Notes under the pieces: generated by a model | Seen by the model: the letters and a program-made list of their open reading frames with translations, nothing else | Database searches by the model: none | Told to the model about the DNA's origin: nothing | NCBI RefSeq assembly: GCF_039524395.1 | Contig: NZ_BAAAGO010000033.1 | Strand: one strand, 5' to 3' | DNA: 64,000 nt | Origin: Micropruina glycogenica | GTDB taxonomy: Bacteria; Actinomycetota; Actinomycetes; Propionibacteriales; Propionibacteriaceae | Shown here: positions 53,096-59,572 of the stretch, piece by piece | How positions within the stretch are numbered: position 1 is the first letter of the stretch | How the letters are laid out: each line of letters begins with the position of its first letter | Translations under genes and position numbers: made by a program

Positions 53096-53671
53096 TCAAC
53101 CGGCGGCCCGGGCGCGTCGGCGCTGCGAGAGCTCGTCGGCACCGTGCGCCTCGGCTTGGGGCTCTTCGTGGACGCGTTCGCTGGGCAGAGCCGACAGGCT
53201 GCCTTCGATGTCGCGCCAGACGCCGCCCAGAGCGATGCCGAACATGCCCTGACCGCCGCGCAGCAGGTCGATGACCTCGTCGTCGGACGTGCACTCGTAC
53301 ACCGACACCCCGTCACTCATCAGGGTGACCTGGGTGAGGTCTTGCACGCCGCGGGCGCGCAGGTGGTCGACCGCGGTGCGGATCTGCTGCAGCGAGATGC
53401 CCGCGTCGATGAGCCGCTTGATCACCTTCAGCAGCAGAATGTCGCGAAAGCTGTAGAGCCGCTGGGTGCCCGACCCGCCGGCCGGCCGAATCTCGGGCAC
53501 CACCAGGCCGGTGCGGGCCCAGTAGTCGAGTTGCCGATAGGTGATCTCGGCAGCACCGCAGGCGACCGGGCCACGAAAGCCGAGGTCTTCGGGCATCGGC
53601 GAGAAGTCGCCGTCGAAGAGCAGGTCCTGGGTATCCACGGGCTGTTCCGCCGCCTCGTCCAGACCGTTCAC
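53096..53671 (-). CDS. MerR-family regulator (Rv1830-type)
   Basis: A 191-residue regulator. The winged-helix region (about 42-110) has ITYRQLDYWARTGLVVPE, RLYSFRDILLLKVIKRLIDAGISLQQI, and the MerR-type linker; the C-terminal part VYECTSDDEVIDLLRGGQGMFGIALGGVW is conserved in the actinobacterial group lying beside gcvP. By position it is the counterpart of mycobacterial Rv1830. GTG start. A perfect 25-bp dyad at 53796-53820, about 125 bp upstream, is a candidate operator. Targets are unknown. Confidence 0.88.
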   Translation of the reverse strand: MNGLDEAAEQPVDTQDLLFDGDFSPMPEDLGFRGPVACGAAEITYRQLDYWARTGLVVPEIRPAGGSGTQRLYSFRDILLLKVIKRLIDAGISLQQIRTAVDHLRARGVQDLTQVTLMSDGVSVYECTSDDEVIDLLRGGQGMFGIALGGVWRDIEGSLSALPSERVHEEPQAEAHGADELSQRRRARAAG

Positions 53672-53795
53672 GTCGTCCGCCTTCGCTACCCAGGGTGTTC
53701 ACCCGGCCGCGCCGGGTTGCTTGACCTGCACGACGCTAGAACCGGCGCGCTGCAATGGTCAACGACACGCCGCACTGGTTCTGCCCAGCCTACCA

Positions 53796-53820
53796 ACCCT
53801 GAGGTTGTACCTCAGGGTTG
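53796..53820. promoter_or_regulatory. 25-bp perfect dyad upstream of merR (candidate MerR operator)
   Basis: Arms AACCCTGAGG and CCTCAGGGTT are separated by five bases (TTGTA). It lies in the promoter region of the Rv1830-type gene, with TAGGCT a few bases downstream on the minus strand as a possible -10 box. A terminator for the upstream gene is less likely because the nuclease stop is about 95 bp away and no T-run follows. Confidence 0.6.
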
Positions 53821-53838
53821 CCGAGGGTACAGATCAAT

Positions 53839-53912
53839 GTCTCGACAAGCCCTCTCCGGAAGGGTCTCGACCACAAGCCCAGCGAAGGTCTCGACAAGCG
53901 CGACCAACGCGG
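53839..53912. repeat. GTCTCGAC-type repeats after the bifunctional nuclease gene
   Basis: Three diverged copies (GTCTCGACAAGCCCTCTCC, GTCTCGACCACAAGCC, GTCTCGACAAGCGCGACCAA), ending at the nuclease stop codon. Confidence 0.75.
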
Positions 53913-53913
53913 G

Positions 53914-54387
53914 TCAGAAGTCGTCGGGGTTCACCGAGTCGAGAAACTGCCTGAACTGCTCGACCTGGTCTTCGCTCGGCGGCTCCTCCTCGTCCTCGAC
54001 GAGGGGTACCACCCCGACCGCGTCGAGCACGGCCTCGGCCACCTTGATCGGCACGCCCGCGCGCAACGCCACCGCGATGGCGTCGGACGGTCGGGCGTTC
54101 ACCGGACGTCCGTCGATGATCAACTCGGCGTAGAAGACTCCCTCTTGGTGGCCCACGATGTGCGCCACCGACACCTCGCCGCCCAGGGAGTGCACCAGCG
54201 CCAGCATCAACTCATGGCTCGACGGGTGATCGGGGTCGGCCTCTTGTAGCGCGGTGAGAATGCCGGCGGCACCGGCTGCGCTCATCCAGATTGCGAGCTG
54301 CCGATCCCCCTCGACCTCGGCGAGGATCAGCACCGGCGAGCCCTCGTCTTCGTCCAACCGAACCTCTACCACCGTCAACTCGCGCAT
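53914..54387 (-). CDS. bifunctional nuclease (BFN) domain protein
   Basis: A 157-residue protein with the BFN/DUF151 domain (ELTVVEVRLDEDEGSPVLILAEVEGDRQLAIWM, HELMLALVHSLGGEV, ARPSDAIAVALRAGVPI) and an acidic tail. Plant relatives were reported to have DNase and RNase activity; the bacterial role is not settled. It corresponds to Rv1829 in the conserved garA-ftsR-BFN-merR cluster and lies eight bases after ftsR. Confidence 0.9.
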   Translation of the reverse strand: MRELTVVEVRLDEDEGSPVLILAEVEGDRQLAIWMSAAGAAGILTALQEADPDHPSSHELMLALVHSLGGEVSVAHIVGHQEGVFYAELIIDGRPVNARPSDAIAVALRAGVPIKVAEAVLDAVGVVPLVEDEEEPPSEDQVEQFRQFLDSVNPDDF

Positions 54388-54395
54388 CAGGGCAC

Positions 54396-55097
54396 CTACT
54401 GGGGCATCGTCGATCGCATGATGGCGGCATGCGCGTGCATCACCAGTTGCATGACCTCTTGGGCCAGTTGCTGGGGGGATTGGCTGCGGCGCAGGTGCGG
54501 CGCGATGGCCTGTTCGATCAGCCCGACCTCGCGTTCGGCGGCCTGTTTGACCACCCGCAGGTGCCGGGCGTCCATGCCGTACGCGGCCAGCTTGCGAGCC
54601 GCGACGGCGACTGTGAGTGCGTCGCGTCCGTAGTAGACGGTGCCGCGCCGCGGGCTGACCAGCGCGTGTCGTTCGAGCTCGGCCAGGCTCGCCTCGGAAA
54701 GCCCGCTCAGCTCGAGCAGTTCTCGCCTGGTGACTCTGATCGGACGTTTGGCGCCCCGCTGCTGCGGCACGGCGCCGGCCGCATTGGGCAACGGCACCTC
54801 GATGGCCGCTGCCGCCCCGGTGACAGGTTCGAGCCGGGGCGGGTCCTCGCCGCGATCCATCGCCTCGAGATGCTCGCGAATCACCTTCAGGGGCAGGTAG
54901 TGCGACTTCTGCACGGTCAGGATGTAGCGCAGCCGGGCGATGTCGGACTCGGCGTAGCGCCGATACCCCGACGGCGCCCGCTCGGGCGCGATGAGTCCTT
55001 CACTTTCGAGAAAGCGGATCTTCGAGATGGACACATCGGGAAAGTCCGCCTTCAAAACCGAGAGAACCTGCCCGATGCTGCGTAGTCCGTAAGGCAT
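54396..55097 (-). CDS. ftsR: MerR-family regulator FtsR (Rv1828-type)
   Basis: A 233-residue regulator. The N-terminal HTH (IGQVLSVLKADFPDVSISKIRFLESEGLI) and wing APSGYRRYAESDIARLRYIL are characteristic of the branch containing Rv1828 and C. glutamicum FtsR, reported as an activator of ftsZ. A second conserved helical region follows (ITRRELLELSGLSEASLAELERHALVSP). It lies six bases after garA, the conserved actinobacterial order. A role in cell division control is inferred from orthology. Confidence 0.9.
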   Translation of the reverse strand: MPYGLRSIGQVLSVLKADFPDVSISKIRFLESEGLIAPERAPSGYRRYAESDIARLRYILTVQKSHYLPLKVIREHLEAMDRGEDPPRLEPVTGAAAAIEVPLPNAAGAVPQQRGAKRPIRVTRRELLELSGLSEASLAELERHALVSPRRGTVYYGRDALTVAVAARKLAAYGMDARHLRVVKQAAEREVGLIEQAIAPHLRRSQSPQQLAQEVMQLVMHAHAAIMRSTMPQ

Positions 55098-55103
55098 GTG
55101 CCG

Positions 55104-55601
55104 TCAGTTCGTATGGGTGAAGAACAGCATGCGGAACTTACCGATCTGCACCTCGTCGCCGCGGCGCAGCGCGACCGGGCCGTCGATCAGGGTGCGGTTC
55201 ACGTAGGTGCCGTTGAGGCTGTTCTCGTCCTCGACCCAGATGTGACCGTCGCGCCTGGTGAAACGCGCGTGGTTGCGCGAGACGGTGATGTCGTCGAGAA
55301 AGATGTCGCAGCGCGGGTGCCGTCCGGCCGTGGTGACGTCGGAGTTGACCAAGAACCGGGCACCGGCGGCCGGCCCCTGGCGAACGATCAGCAGGGCAGA
55401 GTTGGGCCGCAACTGGTTGATGGCCGACACGTCGTCGGCGCTGAGGTCTTCGCCGGTGATCTCTTCGGGGCTCTCGACCGCAGCAACGACCCGCGTGGTG
55501 TCACCGGTCGACTCGTGTCCGCCCGCCAGCGAGTGGCCGCAGTTGGTGCAGAAGTTGTTGGTGTCAGCGTTCTCGTGTCCGCAAGCGGGGCACCTGATCA
55601 T
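55104..55601 (-). CDS. garA: FHA-domain regulator GarA/OdhI with zinc ribbon
   Basis: A 165-residue phosphothreonine-binding protein. In mycobacteria and corynebacteria the counterpart binds and inhibits 2-oxoglutarate dehydrogenase and controls glutamate metabolism until phosphorylated by PknB/PknG. Here a zinc ribbon comes first (Cys4, Cys7, Cys18, Cys21). The predicted phospho-site is GDTTRVV (Thr35-Thr36). The FHA domain (about 70-155) has GR at 93-94, SRNH at 108-111 and NGT at 130-132. It sits between gcvH and ftsR. The N-terminal zinc ribbon is absent from mycobacterial GarA. Confidence 0.92.
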   Translation of the reverse strand: MIRCPACGHENADTNNFCTNCGHSLAGGHESTGDTTRVVAAVESPEEITGEDLSADDVSAINQLRPNSALLIVRQGPAAGARFLVNSDVTTAGRHPRCDIFLDDITVSRNHARFTRRDGHIWVEDENSLNGTYVNRTLIDGPVALRRGDEVQIGKFRMLFFTHTN

Positions 55602-55675
55602 CGGCCAGACCTTTCTGCACGAATGCCGGGTTGGGTTTGGTTGGCTTCAGGCTAAGCCAGAGGTTGACGGTTCGC

Positions 55676-56056
55676 CTACTCCCCCGCCAGTTCGGCGTAG
55701 GCGTCTGCATCGAGAGTTTCATCGAGCTCGGACGGATCGCTGATCTCGAGCTCGAACATCCACCCGTCGCCGTAGGGGTCTGAGTTGATCACTTCGGGGG
55801 TGGTGTTGAGCATTTCGTTCACCGAGGTGATCACGCCCGAGGCGGGCGAGAACACGTCCGAGACGCTCTTGGTGGACTCGACCTCGACGCACGCGTCGTC
55901 TTTGGCCACCTCTTCACCCACCTGCGGCAACGACACGTACACCACGTCGCCCAGGGCGTCCGCGGCGTATGAAGTGATGCCGACCCTGACGGTGGAACCG
56001 TTGCCACTGCGCACCCACTCGTGCTTGTCGGTGTACTTCAGATCCTCGGGAAACAC
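55676..56056 (-). CDS. gcvH: glycine cleavage system H protein
   Basis: A 126-residue lipoyl carrier. The frame extends to 56125, but the GTG at 56056 has GAGGAGT upstream and gives the standard VFPEDLKYTDKHEWVR start. The lipoyl lysine is in VEVESTKSVSDV, with GDVVYVSLPQVG before it and a normal SDPYGDGWMFELE end. It shuttles the aminomethyl group between GcvP and GcvT and is grouped with garA, linking glycine and glutamate metabolism by position. Confidence 0.96.
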   Translation of the reverse strand: MFPEDLKYTDKHEWVRSGNGSTVRVGITSYAADALGDVVYVSLPQVGEEVAKDDACVEVESTKSVSDVFSPASGVITSVNEMLNTTPEVINSDPYGDGWMFELEISDPSELDETLDADAYAELAGE

Positions 56057-56152
56057 GGCGGACTCCTCAACTACGGCACGGATGCTGGTTCGGGTGCAAT
56101 GCACCCTGGCGCAAACACTACCCATAACGGGTGACGCGCACGCGCCCGTCGA

Positions 56153-57037
56153 TCAGGCGGGCTTGGCGAACTTTCCGATCGGCGGGCTGACGACCGCCTC
56201 GATCGTCACCTTCGGGTCGCTGACGATGCTGACCGTGCCACCGACCCGCGAGTTCTGCACCTCGCTGACCAGGCCGCCCGAGAACCGCAGCGCCTCGGTG
56301 AGCGCGTGCGGCTCACCGATCACGTCGATCGAGATGGGAGCGGTGATGGTCTGGTCGTCGACCACGATGCCCCCGCGCCCGCTGGCGAACCAGGTGGACG
56401 CCACGACGCGAACGGTCTGATTGATCGCGATCACCTCAGCGCCCGCGTCGCGCAACTCCTCGATGGTGTTGAGCAGCAGTTCGGGGGTGACCTTGTGATT
56501 CGGATCGTCGATCACCACCCTGATGCCAGAGCCCTGTGCGGGAGCGGTGCCCCCGAGGATCGCCAGCACGTCGAGGCGGCGCTGTGCCTCTTCGCGCGCG
56601 ACCCGTTCGCTGTCGGCGCCGCTCTGCAGTTGGCGCTTGGTCTCTTCGAGTTGGGCGATCTCGGCCTCCAGCCGACGGCTCTCGGAGTTCAGGTCGTCCA
56701 GCAACTGCACGAGATCGGCGCGCCGCATGGTGGAGTAGTCGGTCTGCTGGGCCTGGCTGCGCACCTGCATGGCCACGCCGAGCCCCAAGATCAGCAGGAT
56801 CGCGGCGAACACCACCTGGGCGCGGCCGGGCTTGACGAAGTCTCGGACGAGCTCACGCCAGTCCACCGGCGGGCGAGGGTCGGAGCCGTCCGGCTGGTCG
56901 AGCTTGTCTCGCTTGCTTTCGACAGGCTGGTCGAGCTTGTCGAGACCCTCGGCTTCGTCAGGCTCAACCGACTCGGTTTCGACAGGCTCAACCGACGACT
57001 CCTCGGTTGCGCCGTGCTTGGGCTCGTACTCAGGCAT
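56153..57037 (-). CDS. DUF881 membrane protein with repeat-derived N-terminus (Rv1825-type)
   Basis: A 294-residue protein with a cytoplasmic head, one membrane helix (about 73-92, VVFAAILLILGLGVAMQV), a coiled coil (about 100-150, RADLVQLLDDLNSESRRLEAEI) and the extracellular DUF881 domain (GSGIRVVIDDPNHKVTPELLLN, AISIDVIGEPHALTEALRFSGG region). Function is unknown. Residues 15-49 are unusual: SVEPVETESVEP, GLDKLDQPVES and RDKLDQPD translate several GTCTCGAC-type repeats in frame. It overlaps the small basic protein gene by eight bases. It corresponds to Rv1825. Confidence 0.9.
   Translation of the reverse strand: MPEYEPKHGATEESSVEPVETESVEPDEAEGLDKLDQPVESKRDKLDQPDGSDPRPPVDWRELVRDFVKPGRAQVVFAAILLILGLGVAMQVRSQAQQTDYSTMRRADLVQLLDDLNSESRRLEAEIAQLEETKRQLQSGADSERVAREEAQRRLDVLAILGGTAPAQGSGIRVVIDDPNHKVTPELLLNTIEELRDAGAEVIAINQTVRVVASTWFASGRGGIVVDDQTITAPISIDVIGEPHALTEALRFSGGLVSEVQNSRVGGTVSIVSDPKVTIEAVVSPPIGKFAKPA
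56891..56995. repeat. four GTCTCGAC-type repeat copies inside the DUF881 coding region
   Basis: TTTCGACAGGCTCAACCGAC, CGTCAGGCTCAACCGACTCG, GTCGAGCTTGTCGAGACC and GTCGAGCTTGTC are read on the minus strand as VEPVE, VEPDEAE and (twice) DKLDQP. They match the intergenic copies at 35690-35749. Confidence 0.82.
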
Positions 57038-57362
57038 GGAACAACGCCCGCCTGATCGCCGCCGCGTTGGTGAAGATGCGAATGCCGAGCACCACCACCA
57101 CGGCCGTCGACAGCTGCGCCCCCACCCCGATCTGGTCGCCCACCCACACGATCAGGGCGGCGATCAGCACGTTGGACGTGAACGACACCACGAACACCTT
57201 GTCGTCGAAGACCCGCTCCAGGTAGGCGCGAAAGCCGCCGAACAACGCGTCCAAGGCGGCCACGATGGCGATCGGCAGGTACGGCTGCAGGCCGACGGGC
57301 AGGGTGGGTTCGAGGTAGATGCCGAGCGCGATGCCCAGAATCAGGCCGACGATGGCGAACAA
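57030..57362 (-). CDS. sbp: small basic family protein (DUF1290, Rv1824-type)
   Basis: A 110-residue protein with about three hydrophobic segments (IVGLILGIALGIYL, LPIAIVAALDALFGG, NVLIAALIVWVG plus VVVVLGIRIF) and the conserved ALDALFGGFRAYLER. Function is unknown; it always sits between two DUF881 genes in Actinobacteria and beside division genes in Bacillota, suggesting a cell-envelope or division role. Confidence 0.92.
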   Translation of the reverse strand: MFAIVGLILGIALGIYLEPTLPVGLQPYLPIAIVAALDALFGGFRAYLERVFDDKVFVVSFTSNVLIAALIVWVGDQIGVGAQLSTAVVVVLGIRIFTNAAAIRRALFHA

Positions 57363-57371
57363 GGCACCTCC

Positions 57372-58181
57372 TCAGGGCTTCGTCTGGGCGACCCTGAGCC
57401 CTAGGCCGGGGTCTGCCTCCAGCCGCAGATTACCCGCCGTGCTCAGGTCGTACCGAATGCCGTAGTTCTGCTTCAGGTACGCCCACCATGCTCCCCCACC
57501 CGTGGCGGGAAAGGCCCGCAACAGGCCGTCGGGGTCGCCGATCGCTTCGATGTGGTAGGGCTGGGTGAGCGACCGGTAGTCGACGGTGATGGCGTCGCCC
57601 GCGCCGCGAATGGCGGTGCGCGACGACAGCCGGTGCCCGTTGACCGCGATCGCCTCGGCACCTGCCTGCCACAACCCGTTGACCGCTTGCCGCAGATCGA
57701 CATCGACCACCTTGCTGCCGCTCGCGACCGGGCTCTCGGCGTCGTCGGCGACCAGCACCACGCCGGGGCCGGTGACCGCCTGCATGCCGGTGGCCGGGGC
57801 GAGCGCGTCGATCTGACGCTGCACCGCGACCGCCGCGGGATCGTTACCCAGCGCTGCGTCCGACAGTGCCTTGTTCTCGGCGTTCAGCGTGGCCACTCGC
57901 GCCCGCAGGGCGTCCGAAGCCGCGTTGGCCTGCTCGATGCGCTGCACCAACTGTTCGCGCTCCTGCTGCTCGGCGGGCGCCGCCCTGAGTCGCTCCCCCA
58001 CGGATCCGCCGATCATCAGCCCGATCACCACCGTCGCCGACGCGACGACCCACCAACGCCCGCGGCGGGGTGCGGCGGTGCGGTAGCCGGGGTCGAGGGC
58101 GTCGCGCGACAGGTCGGTGAGCAGGTTCATGCTTTCGTCGACCCGACGGACGGCCCTGAGGGCCCGGGTGCGCGGGCTCAT
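57372..58181 (-). CDS. DUF881 membrane protein (Rv1823-type)
   Basis: A 269-residue protein with a basic cytoplasmic start, one membrane helix (about 45-62, WVVASATVVIGLMIGGSV), a coiled coil (REQLVQRIEQANAASDALRARVATLNAEN) and a DUF881 domain (GPGVVLVADDAESPVASG, VNGLWQAGAEAIAVNGHRLSS, YHIEAIGDPDGLLRAF). It lacks the repeat-derived N-terminus of its paralog at 56153. Its ATG overlaps the pgsA-type gene stop by four bases. Confidence 0.92.
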   Translation of the reverse strand: MSPRTRALRAVRRVDESMNLLTDLSRDALDPGYRTAAPRRGRWWVVASATVVIGLMIGGSVGERLRAAPAEQQEREQLVQRIEQANAASDALRARVATLNAENKALSDAALGNDPAAVAVQRQIDALAPATGMQAVTGPGVVLVADDAESPVASGSKVVDVDLRQAVNGLWQAGAEAIAVNGHRLSSRTAIRGAGDAITVDYRSLTQPYHIEAIGDPDGLLRAFPATGGGAWWAYLKQNYGIRYDLSTAGNLRLEADPGLGLRVAQTKP

Positions 58182-58810
58182 CCGGTGACCGCGGCCGTGG
58201 TCGAGGGACGATCACCCTTGCCCACGGGCGGAAATCGGCGCAGCACGTCGAGGGTCTGGCCGAAGTACATCAACCCGGCGCACCAGTAGAGACCCGCTCC
58301 CCACAGCGCGAAGGCCCAGCCGATCACCCGGAACCACAGCTGCCACGGTTCGGGGCCGGCGCCCAGCAACACCATCGGAAAGGCGTACAACAGGCAGAAC
58401 GTGGCCGTCTTGCCAAGAAAGTGCACCGGTAGGGTGACGAAACCCCGGCGGCGCAGCAGCGGCAGCACGACCGCGGCCATCAGCACGTCACGAGAGACCA
58501 GCAGCAGCACCATCCACCACGGAATGATGCCGCGAATGGCCAGCCCGATCAGGGTCGCCAGAATGTAGAGCCGGTCGGCCAGCGGGTCGAGCACCTGGCC
58601 CAGCTTCGAGCGCTGGTGGTACTTGCGGGCGAGGTAGCCGTCCACCCAGTCGGTGGCACCCAGAAAGACCAGTGCGGCCACGGCCCACAGGTCGTACTGC
58701 CGGGCGAGCAGTAGCCAGAGAAACAGCGGAACACCCAGCAGCCGAATGAAACTCAACACATTGGGCAACGTGACGATGCGCTCGGTGTCGTACGGCTCGC
58801 CGGTGGTCAC
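58178..58810 (-). CDS. CDP-alcohol phosphatidyltransferase (PgsA-like)
   Basis: A 210-residue membrane enzyme, expected to make phosphatidylglycerophosphate or a related phospholipid from CDP-diacylglycerol. The full family motif D-x2-DG-x2-AR-x8-G-x3-D-x3-D is present at Asp54, Asp57-Gly58, Ala61-Arg62, Gly71, Asp75 and Asp79, amid four to five hydrophobic segments. It corresponds to Rv1822 (pgsA2). GTG start. The alcohol substrate (glycerol-3-phosphate, cardiolipin precursor or inositol phosphate) is not certain. Confidence 0.92.
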   Translation of the reverse strand: MTTGEPYDTERIVTLPNVLSFIRLLGVPLFLWLLLARQYDLWAVAALVFLGATDWVDGYLARKYHQRSKLGQVLDPLADRLYILATLIGLAIRGIIPWWMVLLLVSRDVLMAAVVLPLLRRRGFVTLPVHFLGKTATFCLLYAFPMVLLGAGPEPWQLWFRVIGWAFALWGAGLYWCAGLMYFGQTLDVLRRFPPVGKGDRPSTTAAVTG

Positions 58811-58890
58811 CGCCCCAGACTAACGCCGACGCCCCACGCGACCCGGTTGACGAGACCGGCGGGCACCACCAGGATCGGCGGACGCAGGGA

Positions 58891-59001
58891 CGTGAGCCGT
58901 AATGGGGACGGTTCTAGATTCTGGCTCAGAGAGCCCTCCCTGAGCCAAAACGAGAACCGTCCCCTGAGCCAAAACGAGAACCGTCCCCTTTACGGCTCAC
59001 G
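58891..59001. mobile_element. 111-bp element of GGGGACGGTTCT units with 25-bp terminal inverted repeats
   Basis: The ends 58891-58915 and 58977-59001 pair at 24 of 25 positions (CGTGAGCCGT outermost). Two further AGAACCGTCCCC/GAGCCAAAACG units lie inside. The right end overlaps the last codons of the HIT gene and supplies its TGA stop (58997-58999). It is the best preserved of this family in the window. Confidence 0.82.
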
Positions 59002-59563
59002 CGGCGCTCGACCAGGCGTCGGCGAGCAGGGCGCGGGTGTCACCCAACAGTTGCGGAATCGCCTTGGTCTGGGCGATCACGGGTAGGAAGTTCATGTCGC
59101 CCTGCCACCGCGGCACGACGTGCTGATGCAGATGGGCGGCGATGCCTGCCCCGGCCACGTCGCCCTGGTTGATGCCCAGGTTGAAGCCGGCCGGACGGCT
59201 GACCGAACGGATCACCCGCATGGCTTGCCGAGTCAGCGCCGCGATCTCGTGCGACTCGGCGTCGGTCACCTCGGTGTAGTCGGACACGTGCCGGTAGGGG
59301 CAGACCAGCAGGTGGCCGGGCGAATAGGGGTACAGGTTCAGCACCACGTAGGCCGCCTCGCCGCGATGCACGATCAGCCCGTCGTCGTCGGATCGACCGG
59401 GTGCTCGGCAGAACGGGCACTGACTTTCGGTGGCGTCCAGCGGTTTGTTCTCGCCGCCGATGTACACCATGCGGTGCGGCGTCCAGAGCCGCTGAAACGG
59501 GTCGGGCACCCCGGGGCGCTCGCCGCTGGGCTCGACGGCGGCGCGCTCGGGGTGATCGGTCAT
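58997..59563 (-). CDS. HIT-family protein (Ap4A phosphorylase-like)
   Basis: A 188-residue histidine-triad nucleotide-binding protein. The triad His144-x-His146-x-His148 lies in AHLHQHVVPRW, with FNLGINQGDVAGAG before it and a zinc-type CPFC at 49-52. The actinobacterial homolog (Rv2613c) is an Ap4A phosphorylase, so a similar role is likely. It lies nine bases after thrS and before pgsA, as in mycobacteria. Its stop codon is provided by the repeat element at 58891-59001. Confidence 0.92.
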   Translation of the reverse strand: MTDHPERAAVEPSGERPGVPDPFQRLWTPHRMVYIGGENKPLDATESQCPFCRAPGRSDDDGLIVHRGEAAYVVLNLYPYSPGHLLVCPYRHVSDYTEVTDAESHEIAALTRQAMRVIRSVSRPAGFNLGINQGDVAGAGIAAHLHQHVVPRWQGDMNFLPVIAQTKAIPQLLGDTRALLADAWSSAA

Positions 59564-59572
59564 GACAGCGGG

